The notes: a model not told the origin generated them from the sequence alone. DNA of 64,000 nt from an uncultured Paracoccaceae bacterium (GCA_937138255.1 CAKZOU010000065.1:39372-103371); one strand, 5' to 3'. Positions 36,463-45,812 are shown, counted from the stretch's first letter. Program-made: numbers and translations.

Positions 36463-37698
36463 ATGAAGAAAGAGAAGTTCAAGCCCTTGTCCCCCTCAAT
36501 CAAGACTGTTTCGCAAGGTAATCTCTGTTCCGGCTGTGGCGCCTGTGAACTCATTGCCGGGCCTAGCATCGAAATCCGAAACACGGCTGATGGCTTCATC
36601 CGACCGACCCAACTAGGAGAGCTGAGTTCTGATCAAGAAGGGCTCATCGCCAGATGTTGCCCTGGATTGGTTCAAGTATCTTGCGGAGGCGCCGGCGCTC
36701 AGCATCCTCTCTGGGGGAATGTCGCTTCTTTGTGGACCGGTCACAGCACGGACGATGACCTTCGCTTCCAAGCGTCCTCCGGTGGCGGGCTATCTGCGGC
36801 GCTGTTTTTCCTTCTGGGGTCGGGCAAAGTGGACGGCGTTGTGCAGGTCAGGGCCAGCGAAACGCTGCCCTATGCAAATGCTATCTCGATCTCGACGTCG
36901 ATCGAGGAAATCGCAGAGGCTGCAGGATCGCGATACGCACCGTCCGCACCCTTGGCGGGGCTTCGGTCTCTGATGGGCTCAGGCAAGCGCTACGCCTTCG
37001 TCGGCAAACCTTGCGATGTGGCAGCGCTACGCGCGCTCACCGGACTTGAACCGGCTTTGGAGAACAGCTTTCCATATCTCATCTCCTTCTTCTGTGCCGG
37101 CGTCCCGTCGACCAAGGGCGCCGAAGAGGTCATCCGGAAGATGGGCGCCGCCCCTGAACAGGTGACGGAATTCAGGTATCGCGGCAATGGTTGGCCGGGC
37201 CGTGCGGTCGCGACGCTTGCCGATGGGACCACACGCTCAATGACATACCATGATAGTTGGGGCGGAATTCTCTCAAAGCATGTACAACACAGGTGCAAAA
37301 TCTGTGCCGACGGGACCGGAGATGCCGCAGATATCGTGTTCGCTGATGCGTGGGAGGCCGACGAAAGAGGATATCCGCTGTTCGAAGAGCGCGACGGAAG
37401 AAGCCTGATCCTTGTCCGTACGCCGAAGGGTCAAACCATTCTTGAGGGCGCTGTCCGCGAGAGCCATATTGCTGTAGAACCCTTCGACATCGCGGAACTT
37501 GAGAAGATTCAACCGGGCCAAACGGGCCGTCGCAGAGCCTTGCTGGCCCGTCTTCTTGCACTTCGACTTCTTGGGAAGCCGACACCCCAATACCAAGGTT
37601 TCTCGATCCTTGCCGCGGCCAGAACTGGATCCTTTGCCTGGTCGGCGCGAAATTTCCTTGGGATGGTCAGGCGGATCCTGCTCGGGCGCGCGCCATAG
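36463..37698 (+). CDS. Coenzyme F420 hydrogenase/dehydrogenase beta-subunit (FrhB) family protein
   Basis: A 411-residue protein. A ferredoxin-like cluster motif CSGCGAC is at about residues 20-26; the FrhB-type flavin/Fe-S region includes QASSGGGLSAALFFLL, GKPCDVAALRAL, FFCAGVPSTKG and a second cysteine set CKICADGTGDAADIVFADAW. Bacterial members without F420 occur in capsule and EPS loci, where they are thought to be redox or pyruvyl/ketal-linked accessory enzymes. Its true reaction is not known. It lies upstream of the rml operon on the same strand, with a 67-base gap. Confidence 0.82.
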   Translation: MKKEKFKPLSPSIKTVSQGNLCSGCGACELIAGPSIEIRNTADGFIRPTQLGELSSDQEGLIARCCPGLVQVSCGGAGAQHPLWGNVASLWTGHSTDDDLRFQASSGGGLSAALFFLLGSGKVDGVVQVRASETLPYANAISISTSIEEIAEAAGSRYAPSAPLAGLRSLMGSGKRYAFVGKPCDVAALRALTGLEPALENSFPYLISFFCAGVPSTKGAEEVIRKMGAAPEQVTEFRYRGNGWPGRAVATLADGTTRSMTYHDSWGGILSKHVQHRCKICADGTGDAADIVFADAWEADERGYPLFEERDGRSLILVRTPKGQTILEGAVRESHIAVEPFDIAELEKIQPGQTGRRRALLARLLALRLLGKPTPQYQGFSILAAARTGSFAWSARNFLGMVRRILLGRAP

Positions 37699-37765
37699 CC
37701 CACTGTCTTCTATTGTCCATTCCCGTTAGGGCGTTCTAGGTTTACAGAAAAGACACAACTTGCTC

Positions 37766-38338
37766 ATGAATATTGTATCTACGCCAATACCCGACCTTCT
37801 CATTCTCGAGCCTCGTCGCTTCGGGGATGATCGCGGGTTCTTTGCAGAAACCTGGAATGCCCGTGCGCTGGAAGCGGCTGGAATCCATGTCGACTTCGTC
37901 CAGGACAACCACTCTTTCTCTCTTCAAGCCGGCACCGTGCGGGGCCTGCACTTTCAGGCCCCGCCTCACGCTCAGTCAAAGTTGGTCCGTTGCGGCCGCG
38001 GACGGCTCTTCGATGTAGCCGTCGATATACGAAAGGGGTCTCCTTCCTATGGAAAGTGGTTTGGTGTTGAACTCAGCTTCGACAACGGACGTCAGCTCCT
38101 CATTCCGGCTGGATTTGCCCATGGCTTTGCGACCCTCGAGCCGGAAACCGAGATCGTCTACAAGTGCAGCGACTATTACGCACCGGGGTGTGAAGGCGCC
38201 CTTCGCTTCGACGATCCGGACCTCGCGATCGACTGGGGTATCGACGGTCCACCGTCGTCGATTTCCGATAAAGATCTGAAAGCACGAGGTTTCAAGGGCT
38301 TTCATAGCCCCTTTCAATGGGAAGGCCGCACTCCATGA
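37766..38338 (+). CDS. rfbC: dTDP-4-dehydrorhamnose 3,5-epimerase
   Basis: A 190-residue cupin-fold epimerase. The landmarks are [33 protein letters not shown] with the catalytic-site His, [20 protein letters not shown] and [17 protein letters not shown] at 37766 was chosen over a TTG two codons earlier. The stop is in a 4-base overlap with rfbB. First gene of a rml operon with order C-B-acyltransferase-D-A. Confidence 0.95.
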   Translation: MNIVSTPIPDLLILEPRRFGDDRGFFAETWNARALEAAGIHVDFVQDNHSFSLQAGTVRGLHFQAPPHAQSKLVRCGRGRLFDVAVDIRKGSPSYGKWFGVELSFDNGRQLLIPAGFAHGFATLEPETEIVYKCSDYYAPGCEGALRFDDPDLAIDWGIDGPPSSISDKDLKARGFKGFHSPFQWEGRTP

Positions 38339-39375
38339 AGATCTTGGTCACAGGGGGTGCGGGCTTTATCGGCTCCGCTGTCGTCAGGTTCGCGATCGAG
38401 CGAGGGCACGAGATCGTCAACTTGGATGCGCTCACCTACGCGGGTTGTCTTGAGAACGTGGCGAGCGTCGCGGACCAACCCGGCTATGTCTTTGAGCATG
38501 CAGACGTCCGCGATGCCGAAGCCGTAGAAAGGATCTTTGACGAACACAGGCCAGACGCAGTGATGCACCTTGCCGCCGAAAGCCATGTCGACCGATCGAT
38601 CGACGGCCCCGCCGCATTTATCGAAACTAACATCGTCGGCACTTTCGTACTTCTTCAAGCTGCCCTGAAATACTGGGTGTCTGCCGGGCGCCCCGAAGGC
38701 TTCCGGTTTCACCACATCTCAACTGACGAAGTCTTTGGATCGCTCGGGGCAGAGGGGAAGTTTACGGAAGATACCCCCTACGATCCGCGTTCACCCTATT
38801 CGGCCTCAAAGGCCTCGTCCGACCACCTCGTTCGGGCGTGGCATGAGACCTACGGCCTGCCGGTTATCCTCACCAATTGCTCAAATAATTACGGGCCTTT
38901 TCACTTCCCAGAGAAACTGATCCCTGTGGTGATCCTCAGCGCACTCGCAGGAAAGCCGATCCCGATCTACGGCAAGGGTGAAAACATACGCGATTGGCTT
39001 TTTGTCGAGGATCATGCGGACGCGCTGCTACTGGTCCTTCAAGAAGGTCAGGTCGGGCGCAGCTACAACATTGGCGGCGAGAACGAAAGGAGCAACCTCA
39101 AATTGGTCGAGACGATCTGCGCAATCCTCGACAGGAAGCGCCCAAGAAGTGAAGGTTCCTACAAAGACCTGATCACCTTCGTTGTCGACCGTCCCGGGCA
39201 CGACAAGCGATATGCCATTGACCCGTCTCGCATCAGAGACGAACTGGGTTGGCAACCGAGTGTGACCGTCGAGGAGGGCTTGGAAAAAACCGTCCAGTGG
39301 TATCTCGACAACGAAGATTGGTGGCGTTCTCTACAAGATCGGAACGGGGTTGGTGAACGGCTCGGGAAGACGTGA
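38335..39375 (+). CDS. rfbB: dTDP-glucose 4,6-dehydratase
   Basis: A 346-residue extended SDR enzyme. The start [18 protein letters not shown] (glycine motif), [14 protein letters not shown], the [12 protein letters not shown] strand with catalytic Asp/Glu, and [17 protein letters not shown] with the Tyr/Lys pair identify Rml[14 protein letters not shown] is also specific. The ATG at 38335 gives an ATGA overlap with rfbC and the family-standard N-terminus. Confidence 0.95.
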   Translation: MKILVTGGAGFIGSAVVRFAIERGHEIVNLDALTYAGCLENVASVADQPGYVFEHADVRDAEAVERIFDEHRPDAVMHLAAESHVDRSIDGPAAFIETNIVGTFVLLQAALKYWVSAGRPEGFRFHHISTDEVFGSLGAEGKFTEDTPYDPRSPYSASKASSDHLVRAWHETYGLPVILTNCSNNYGPFHFPEKLIPVVILSALAGKPIPIYGKGENIRDWLFVEDHADALLLVLQEGQVGRSYNIGGENERSNLKLVETICAILDRKRPRSEGSYKDLITFVVDRPGHDKRYAIDPSRIRDELGWQPSVTVEEGLEKTVQWYLDNEDWWRSLQDRNGVGERLGKT

Positions 39376-40421
39376 TGCCACGCCACTTTTCGGAAATCGC
39401 TCGGGGCCGAGACAACAACCTTAACCTGATCAGGATGATCGCTGCCACCGCGGTATTGGTTTCTCATAGCTATCCGATTTCACTTGGTCACGCCGCAACT
39501 GAGCCTCTGCAGGACAAGCTCGGAACATCTCTAGGGCATGTGGCCGTGCTGATTTTTTTTGCGATTTCGGGCTTCCTGATTGCCAAGAGCTACGACACCC
39601 GTGGTGATTGGAGAACCTTTCTTCTCGCTCGCGCTGCGCGGCTCTTTCCTGCACTTGCCTTTGTCTTGTTGCTTACGGTTTTGGTAGGAGGTGCTTTTTT
39701 GACGGTATCATCTGCCGACGAATATTGGGTGGGGGCCGGCTCCTATCTCTTGAGGAATCTTTCATTGGCCAAGCTTCAATATGAGCTGCCAGGCGTCTTC
39801 CTCGGAAACCCGTACGGCCAAGCGATCAACGGCTCTCTTTGGACACTCTTCTATGAGGTGTTATGTTATCTTGCCGTCCTAATTGTCGGGCTTGCAGGTC
39901 TGCTCTCAAATAGGTTCGCAGCGCTCGCGCTGGCGTTGGCCAACCTTGTCTTTCTTGCGGTAATTCAGTTTGTGGAAATCCACGACCGGATAGAGGCGCT
40001 GACAACCCTTGCAGCACCTTTCTCGATTGGGGCCGCGATCTATGTCTGGCGCGATAAGGTTGCTTTTTCCGGATATATTGCTGCTTTGCTGTGGGTTCCG
40101 GCTCTGGCTCTTGCCAATTCCAACTTCTTTCCAGTCGTCTTCTCCGCAGCGCTTTCCTACAACGCCTTGTACCTTGGATTTGCACCATTCAAAAAGCTGC
40201 TATGGTATAATCGTCTGGGAGATTTCTCCTACGGCACCTATGTATTCGCGTTTCCAATTCAGCAATTGGTCGCGAGTTGGGGGATTTCGTCCCCGCACAC
40301 AAATATCGTTTTAGCATTGCCAATTGTTCTGGTCATGGCTGCCCTTTCCTGGCACTTCGTTGAGGCTCCATCTCTCAATTTTTACAGGCGTTTGGCGAAA
40401 CGCGGCGTGGTCTCATCATGA
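39375..40421 (+). CDS. Acyltransferase-3 family membrane O-acyltransferase
   Basis: A 348-residue polytopic protein with about ten hydrophobic segments. NLIRMIAATAVLVSHSYPIS, FFAISGFLIAKSYD and RAARLFPALAFVLLL are the acyltransferase-3 (OafA/ExoZ) signatures, with the conserved His and Arg; NGSLWTLFYEVLCY is also typical. It probably O-acetylates a sugar of the glycan. It is inserted between rfbB and rfbD with overlaps at both ends (GTG or ATG start on the rfbB stop; ATGA with rfbD), and is less GC-rich than the rml genes, suggesting a later insertion. Confidence 0.87.
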   Translation: MPRHFSEIARGRDNNLNLIRMIAATAVLVSHSYPISLGHAATEPLQDKLGTSLGHVAVLIFFAISGFLIAKSYDTRGDWRTFLLARAARLFPALAFVLLLTVLVGGAFLTVSSADEYWVGAGSYLLRNLSLAKLQYELPGVFLGNPYGQAINGSLWTLFYEVLCYLAVLIVGLAGLLSNRFAALALALANLVFLAVIQFVEIHDRIEALTTLAAPFSIGAAIYVWRDKVAFSGYIAALLWVPALALANSNFFPVVFSAALSYNALYLGFAPFKKLLWYNRLGDFSYGTYVFAFPIQQLVASWGISSPHTNIVLALPIVLVMAALSWHFVEAPSLNFYRRLAKRGVVSS

Positions 40422-41266
40422 TCCTCGTATTTGGCCAGTCGGGGCAGGTTGCACAAGAGATTGCGAGACGGTCTCAAGATGCGTTTCTTTTAGGCAGAGC
40501 AACCTGTGACATTGGTGAGAAAGGCGCCGCTCGCGCGGCGATCCTGGATGCAGAGCCTAGGTTCGTTGTGAACGCAGCGGCCTACACGGCAGTCGACAAG
40601 GCCGAAGTCGAGCCCGACCTCGCATTCAGAATGAACAGCGCCGCCCCTGGTGAAATGGCGAAGGCTTGCGCTGAGTTGAACATTCCTTTCGTTCACGTCT
40701 CGACCGACTATGTCTTCGATGGATCCGGAACAACTCCCTTCTTGCCGACCGATCCGACGGGCCCCCTCAATACTTATGGCCGATCAAAGCTCGAAGGTGA
40801 GGAGGCGGTTCGCGCTGCTGGCGGAACCTATGCAATCTTTCGAACAAGCTGGGTCTTTTCTGCGCACGGCAGCAATTTTGTGAAGACGATGTTGCGCCTC
40901 TCTGAGACCCGCGACCACCTGACCGTCGTTGCCGACCAGATTGGAGGGCCGACGCCTGCGGCCGATATCGCGGGCGCCTGTCTTAAGATAGCAGAGAACC
41001 TCGAGGTCGACCCGAAGTTGTCGGGAACCTACCACTTTGCGGGAGCGCCAGATGTCAGTTGGGCGGATTTCGCCCGCGAGATCTTTGCTCAGGCCGGTCG
41101 CGACGTCACCGTCGAGGATATTCCTACAAGCGCCTATCCAACGCCCGCCGAACGCCCCAAAAATTCCAGATTGAACTGTGATACTCTCTCAGAATTCGGC
41201 CTTGAGCGCCCTGACTGGCGCCTCGGTCTGTCGCGAGTTTTGGACGAATTGGGGGCTCGAAAGTGA
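40418..41266 (+). CDS. rfbD: dTDP-4-dehydrorhamnose reductase
   Basis: A 282-residue SDR reductase. ILVFGQSGQVAQEIARR binds NADPH; VNAAAYTAVDKAEVEPDLA, FVHVSTDYVFDGSG and PLNTYGRSKLEGEEAV carry the catalytic Thr/Tyr/Lys set. RTSWVFSAHGSNFVKTML and RPKNSRLNCD are RmlD-specific. It overlaps the acyltransferase stop by 4 bases and the rfbA GTG by 4 bases. Confidence 0.95.
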   Translation: MILVFGQSGQVAQEIARRSQDAFLLGRATCDIGEKGAARAAILDAEPRFVVNAAAYTAVDKAEVEPDLAFRMNSAAPGEMAKACAELNIPFVHVSTDYVFDGSGTTPFLPTDPTGPLNTYGRSKLEGEEAVRAAGGTYAIFRTSWVFSAHGSNFVKTMLRLSETRDHLTVVADQIGGPTPAADIAGACLKIAENLEVDPKLSGTYHFAGAPDVSWADFAREIFAQAGRDVTVEDIPTSAYPTPAERPKNSRLNCDTLSEFGLERPDWRLGLSRVLDELGARK

Positions 41267-42159
41267 GCAGACGGAAAGGCATTATCCTAGCGGGCGGGTC
41301 TGGGACCCGGCTTCATCCGATCACCATGGCTGTCTCCAAGCAGCTCTTGCCGATCTATGACAAACCGATGGTCTATTACCCTCTGACCGTCTTGATGCTG
41401 GCGGGGATCCGCGAGATAGCGGTTATCACCACGCCGCAAGATCAGGCGCAATTTCAAAGGCTTCTTGGCGATGGAGGCCAGTGGGGTCTGTCGCTGACCT
41501 ACATAGTTCAGCCGTCGCCCGACGGCCTGGCACAGGCCTATATCTTGGCCGATGAATTCCTCGCAGGCGCTCCATCTGCGATGGTCTTGGGCGACAACAT
41601 CTTCTTTGGGCACGGCCTGCCCGAAGCTCTTGCCGCGGCGGACGCACGCACTACTGGCGGAACTGTGTTCGGCTATCATGTCTCAGACCCCGAGCGTTAC
41701 GGCGTCGTTGAGTTCGGCGTCGGCTGGACTCCGAAGCGGATCATCGAAAAGCCCAAGGTACCGCCCTCGAGCTATGCCGTGACGGGTCTCTATTTTCTCG
41801 ATGCCGAGGCGCCGAGGCGGGCCCGGCAGGTAACGCCTTCCGAGCGTGGAGAGCTGGAGATTACGACCCTGCTTGAGGGATACCTCGAGGAAGGCCTGTT
41901 GCAGGTCGAGCGGATGGGACGCGGCTTTGCCTGGCTTGATACCGGAACCTACGGCTCGCTCCTCGATGCATCGAACTTTGTTCGCACACTTTCAACCCGG
42001 CAGGGGATGCAGACCGGCTGCCCAGAAGAGATCGCCTTTTCAAAGGGCTGGATCAGCACCGAGACCATGCTCGACCATGCGCGGCGGTTCGGAAAGACAG
42101 ACTACGGCCGGTATCTGGAGCGGGTGGTGGAAGAAGCGAAAGGCGCGCAGGGCCAGTAG
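41263..42159 (+). CDS. rfbA: Glucose-1-phosphate thymidylyltransferase
   Basis: A 298-residue nucleotidyltransferase that makes dTDP-glucose. The start is a GTG within the rfbD stop. RKGIILAGGSGTRLHPIT is the nucleotide-binding loop, SKQLLPIYDKPMVYYPL the substrate loop, and LGDNIFFGHGL the metal-binding Asp region; YAVTGLYFLD and TGTYGSLLDAS confirm RmlA. It completes the four enzymes for dTDP-L-rhamnose. It ends one base from the convergent lipoprotein gene. Confidence 0.96.
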   Translation: MSRRKGIILAGGSGTRLHPITMAVSKQLLPIYDKPMVYYPLTVLMLAGIREIAVITTPQDQAQFQRLLGDGGQWGLSLTYIVQPSPDGLAQAYILADEFLAGAPSAMVLGDNIFFGHGLPEALAAADARTTGGTVFGYHVSDPERYGVVEFGVGWTPKRIIEKPKVPPSSYAVTGLYFLDAEAPRRARQVTPSERGELEITTLLEGYLEEGLLQVERMGRGFAWLDTGTYGSLLDASNFVRTLSTRQGMQTGCPEEIAFSKGWISTETMLDHARRFGKTDYGRYLERVVEEAKGAQGQ

Positions 42160-42160
42160 G

Positions 42161-42820
42161 CTACTGCTCCTGCGCCACCCAAAGACCATCAGACTGCGAC
42201 GTTGACCCAGCATATGTGCCGTTCTGCCAGTTGAAGTTGGACAAGAAGCCACCGACCATGATTTGCCCGGTGGTACCACCGAAACCACCGTAGACATCAA
42301 AGATTTCGTAGTTTGCCGTCATGCTGCTGCCGGTGAGCGTACCGGAACCGGAGAAACTGATGTCGCTGCTGTTCCCGTTCTTGGTGAAATTCCCGAGAAG
42401 CGTGATCGTCCCGTTGGGGTTCTTGAAGCCGGCAACGGGGGTGAAGAAATTCGAGAGGTTGCCCGACAGCGTCTGCCCCCCGAAATCTGCAACCAGATAG
42501 AGATCAGCAAGATACTGCGTCAGGGGGCCATCGCCGCCAAACGAGCAAGTCTTGCAGGCACTGGTGCCTTCATATTGGCCGGTACTCGGATTGTAGACGG
42601 TATATTCCAGCGAGGCATGCACAATGCCATCATATGCGGGTCCCGCCAAACCGATGTTATCGGGGTTCGTGGGCCCAGATTCCGCAATCGTCAGGATTGC
42701 CTGAGCAAACGGAACATATTCGTCCTCTTTCGCCAGGAAAGAAGGCGTCGACGATGCCGAGACACAGGCAGTAAGCGCCCAGGCGCCGAGGAGGACGGTT
42801 GAGATCGAGAGCATCCGCAT
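42161..42820 (-). CDS. TbpB-like lipoprotein, probable Slam-dependent surface lipoprotein
   Basis: Starting at 42820 the protein has 219 residues. A lipoprotein signal is present (MRMLSISTVLLGAWALTACV, lipobox LTAC). The mature part is Gly/Ser/Asn-rich and beta-structured: LYLVADFGGQTLSGNLSNFF, ITLLGNFTKNG, and FGGTTGQIMVGGFLSNF, which recalls the barrel/handle repeats of transferrin-binding-protein-B-like cargo of Slam systems. A cysteine pair CKTC is in the middle. The divergent neighbour is a Slam-like outer-membrane protein, which supports the assignment. Family membership is by pattern only; an unrelated beta-rich lipoprotein is possible. Confidence 0.6.
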   Translation of the reverse strand: MRMLSISTVLLGAWALTACVSASSTPSFLAKEDEYVPFAQAILTIAESGPTNPDNIGLAGPAYDGIVHASLEYTVYNPSTGQYEGTSACKTCSFGGDGPLTQYLADLYLVADFGGQTLSGNLSNFFTPVAGFKNPNGTITLLGNFTKNGNSSDISFSGSGTLTGSSMTANYEIFDVYGGFGGTTGQIMVGGFLSNFNWQNGTYAGSTSQSDGLWVAQEQ

Positions 42821-42996
42821 TATGACTTTACCCCTGCGCTTGCGAGCCGTTAGCCGCGCCACATTTTCGCCACGATGATATGAGGCCAAGGCGGCGTGGT
42901 CTACAGGAAGCTGGGAAACAATCGACAATATTGTAGTAAGGTCTAGTCTGGCGGGAAGGATGTTTCCCGTGTCCGGAGCTTCATGCTAGGTGAGGC

Positions 42997-44313
42997 TTGA
43001 AATTTTTGGTCAACCGCCGGATCTCCATGCGTCTGTCGAAATCCTTAGCCATTGTTATTTTGGCGCTTTTACTCAACGGAATCGCTGGAACGGCGGCCAT
43101 ATCGTCTGACGCGGCCGCGCTGCCGAACCCGTCGATGCCCGCGGCTATTAAGGCTCTGAGCGCGGCGGTTGCAGACGCCGAGGCGGGGCGGATTGACGAC
43201 GCAGTCGAAAAAGCGCGGGCGATCTACTTCGGCAATGGCCCGGACGCGGTCCGTCTGCGCTCGGCTCTTCTTGTCTCGGATCTGCAAGCAAGGTCGGGCA
43301 GGTTCCTGTCTGCCAAGCTTTGGCTGCGGCGTGCGTTCGATCTGGCAAGCGACGCTGAGAGCCGAAACGCCATTGCGATGCTGCATCGGCAAGTCGCGGC
43401 AGCAAGCCCAATCGCGGCTTCGGCGCAGCTTTCCTTCGCGCCTTCGAGCAACGTCAACAACGGCGGCAAGACCAACATCATAGTCATTGGCGGCTTCCCC
43501 TTTGTCTTTGGCGGGAGCAGTCTGGAGCTTGCCGGGATCGAGGCGACGGGATCGTTCTCGCTTACCTATCGGCTCGGCCAGACACCCCTGTCCCGAACCG
43601 AAGCTTTCGCCGATGCCGGATTCCGCAAGGTCTGGCTCGATCCTTCGGCCGCCGAAATTGCCCCGGACGTCAGCAATTCGGATTTCGATCAGATCAACTT
43701 GTCAGCCGGCCTTCGCCACAGCTGGCAGGCCTTCTTGGCCATGGGGCCGACAAGCTTTTCTGCTAGCGCCGGGGGAAGCTTTCTCGCTGGTGAGAGGCTC
43801 TCGTCGTGGACGGCTCTCGATTTCGGGCAGATCGTTAACCAATCACCGACACATCAGTTGCGCGTTGAGTATCAGATCAGGTCGGAGGATCGCTTCGACG
43901 CCGAGATCAACGGCTCCCTCTCGCGGCGGATCGGAGGGATCTATCAAAGGCGTCTAGCGGGCGGCACAGAGCTGACCGTTCAATTGGCAGGCAGCGATGT
44001 TTCGTCGGAGTCTGCGCTGATCGAGAAGGACGAACTTGCGGCCGGGGTTTCGATTGCCGGGCTCAGGATAGGGCCATTCGCCGTTACATTGGGCCTCGAC
44101 GCTGCCGTCGCCGACTATTCAAAGTGGATTCTCACTGCTGGCGGCCGGCGGGACATTTCATTGGGCGCCCGCCTTGAGGCGACCTATGGACAGATCTCCA
44201 TTCTCGGGTTCAGCCCGTCTGCAAGTCTGACCGCCCGCAAGACCGACTCCAATGTCGACATCTTCGACCGGGAGACCCTGACCATCGGCCTGTCACTCAA
44301 ATCGAATTTCTGA
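42997..44313 (+). CDS. Slam-like outer-membrane protein (TPR plus DUF560-type barrel)
   Basis: A 438-residue exported protein with a signal peptide (RLSKSLAIVILALLLNGIAG, then ...TAA). Residues about 45-145 are helical TPR-like repeats (AAVADAEAGRIDDAVEKAR, AKLWLRRAFDLA). From about 150 a beta-barrel follows: SAQLSFAPSSNVNNGG, the EYQIRSEDRFDAEINGSLSR strands and a C-terminal SNVDIFDRETLTIGLSLKSNF ending in Phe. N-terminal TPR plus C-terminal barrel is the architecture of Slam, which moves lipoproteins to the cell surface. The annotated start is a TTG with AGGTGAGG in front; an ATG at 43027 also gives a good signal peptide. Confidence 0.68.
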   Translation: MKFLVNRRISMRLSKSLAIVILALLLNGIAGTAAISSDAAALPNPSMPAAIKALSAAVADAEAGRIDDAVEKARAIYFGNGPDAVRLRSALLVSDLQARSGRFLSAKLWLRRAFDLASDAESRNAIAMLHRQVAAASPIAASAQLSFAPSSNVNNGGKTNIIVIGGFPFVFGGSSLELAGIEATGSFSLTYRLGQTPLSRTEAFADAGFRKVWLDPSAAEIAPDVSNSDFDQINLSAGLRHSWQAFLAMGPTSFSASAGGSFLAGERLSSWTALDFGQIVNQSPTHQLRVEYQIRSEDRFDAEINGSLSRRIGGIYQRRLAGGTELTVQLAGSDVSSESALIEKDELAAGVSIAGLRIGPFAVTLGLDAAVADYSKWILTAGGRRDISLGARLEATYGQISILGFSPSASLTARKTDSNVDIFDRETLTIGLSLKSNF

Positions 44314-44467
44314 GCCTGTGGGCCAAGGCAGCCAAGCAACGGCCGGTGGGTTAGTCTTTCGAAAGGGATTCTGCCGTATTTTGGCCGCTATCTGTTGCTA
44401 GCCTGACCGAAGAACGCACGAATCACGTCTTTTCGACGGGACGACTGGACAAAGGCAGGGCGGGCAG

Positions 44468-44668
44468 ATGCAGATCGGTTTACTCCTGATTGGATCCATG
44501 GTTGGCGCATGTACGGCCGCCGCGCTTCTTATGACCGGGCATTCCTTCATCGTGGCTCTAGCTGCCTACTCCCTCGCCGGCGCCCTAGGTACAGTGGTTG
44601 CGATGATCCTCGGCTGCGCCCTAAGTCGCGTTTTCGGGTTTGAAGGTGAGTTCCTGACCGAGAACTAG
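44468..44668 (+). CDS. Small two-helix membrane protein, 66 residues
   Basis: MQIGLLLIGSMVGACTAAAL begins the first hydrophobic helix, and IVALAAYSLAGALGTVVAMI forms the second; the end is SRVFGFEGEFLTEN. A purine-rich ribosome site (GGGCGGGCAG) lies just before the ATG. Function is unknown. It is isolated between the Slam-like gene and the VPLPA-CTERM gene. Confidence 0.6.
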   Translation: MQIGLLLIGSMVGACTAAALLMTGHSFIVALAAYSLAGALGTVVAMILGCALSRVFGFEGEFLTEN

Positions 44669-44957
44669 GGCGAATCACATCCCGCCCTCCACATCCTTTC
44701 CTTGCTGAATTGGAAACAGCTTCGCTTTGCTGAGGCTTTGTTTCCACTATCGACACGGGAGCCCCTCCGGCCTGCGGCTCCTTCACCACAAATCGTCTGA
44801 AATTAGCGGTTTTTGGAGCCGCCAACGCGGATTTTCTTGGCCTGCGTGAAAGATCGTGGCATAAATTGGGCAAGACTGTGGCGTATTGTGTCCGCGGCTT
44901 GGTCCAGCCCAAGAAAGTACAGGGTAGACCCAACAGTTTGGTTTTGGAGAGACTCCA
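44669..44957. other. Leader region of the VPLPA-CTERM gene with two inverted repeats
   Basis: TGGAAACA (44711-44718) and TGTTTCCA (44739-44746) are inverted arms 20 bases apart, and GGAGCC/GGCTCC arms follow at about 44759-44782. No T-run follows either, so they are not obvious terminators. The ribosome site GGAGAGACTCCA directly precedes the ATG at 44958. No coding frame was found. Confidence 0.4.
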
Positions 44958-45605
44958 ATGAAGATGTTCGGATTGAAGGCACTACTGGCGGCTGGCGCTG
45001 TTTCGTTGTTCGCAGGTCAAGCAGGGGCACTCACTACTACTTTGGTGTGCCCCAACCCCGTTTCGCCCGATGATGCGGTTGTTCGCTATCTTCAGGTTGA
45101 ATATGATGCCGCAGCATCGGTCTTTTGTGCTGCAAGCGGGACGACTTGGAATGCGAATACGGTCCCGAATTTGGCCGCGCCAAATGATGGGTTTGTGTTT
45201 ATTGCCGAGGCCACTTCTTCAAATCCAAACGGGCTCGCTGGTCTTATCGCTGCAAGTGTTGACAGCCTCCTCTACGGCGGTAATTCCGGTGTCTTGACCT
45301 TCACCAAACCTAACCCTTTGACCTACGGCTCGTACGGAATTCTTTGGAAGTTTGGTGCGAACACTCAGGTTGCGGACGGCTGGTTCCTCCTGAATGTGGC
45401 GTTCAATCAGTTGACCTCGATCACCTTCGATTGGAAGACGGTCTTTGATCCAAACACAACCACAAAGGATCAGTGGGCGCTTTCCCATGTGGCCCTTTAT
45501 GGCAAGGATCCGACTACGATCCCCCTCCCTGCTGGTGGTGTTCTCCTCCTGACGGCGCTGGGTGGCATGGCTCTGGTGCGTCGCCGGAAGTTGGTTGCGG
45601 CCTGA
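44958..45605 (+). CDS. Secreted VPLPA-CTERM sorting-domain protein
   Basis: A 215-residue protein with an N-terminal signal peptide (LKALLAAGAVSLFAGQAGA) and a C-terminal tripartite sorting tail: IPLPAGG, a hydrophobic helix (VLLLTALGGMALV) and RRRK. This is the VPLPA variant of PEP-CTERM, recognised by the XrtD exosortase encoded at 60.3-61.9 kb. The middle part is beta-rich with two cysteines and no known catalytic motif; it may be an EPS-associated surface or matrix protein. A strong terminator follows, so it is monocistronic. Confidence 0.88.
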   Translation: MKMFGLKALLAAGAVSLFAGQAGALTTTLVCPNPVSPDDAVVRYLQVEYDAAASVFCAASGTTWNANTVPNLAAPNDGFVFIAEATSSNPNGLAGLIAASVDSLLYGGNSGVLTFTKPNPLTYGSYGILWKFGANTQVADGWFLLNVAFNQLTSITFDWKTVFDPNTTTKDQWALSHVALYGKDPTTIPLPAGGVLLLTALGGMALVRRRKLVAA

Positions 45606-45627
45606 GGAAAACCTCATAGAATTCGCG

Positions 45628-45656
45628 AAGGGCGGCCCTTGGGGCCGCCCTTTTCG
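45628..45656 (+). terminator. Rho-independent terminator after the VPLPA-CTERM gene
   Basis: A perfect 10-bp stem, AAGGGCGGCC-CTTGG-GGCCGCCCTT, followed by a T-rich tail (TTTTCGTTT). It lies 22 bases after the stop codon and separates this gene from the secretion operon. Confidence 0.9.
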
Positions 45657-45812
45657 TTTGCCCACTTCAGATGACACCGATGAAGCTTGGTATACGGCAC
45701 GTTAACGGCTATCCCCGAAGATCAAGCTCAGCCGCGCAATGCTGGCGTAGTTCTGTCAACCGTGTTAGTTCTTGGCAAAACAAGAGCATTGGGCGCTACT
45801 CGGGCGGTGTTC

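Noticed and set aside
44711..44746. TGGAAACA/TGTTTCCA inverted repeat as a terminator or riboswitch
   Set aside because: There is no T-run and no recognised riboswitch core; kept only as a note on the leader region.
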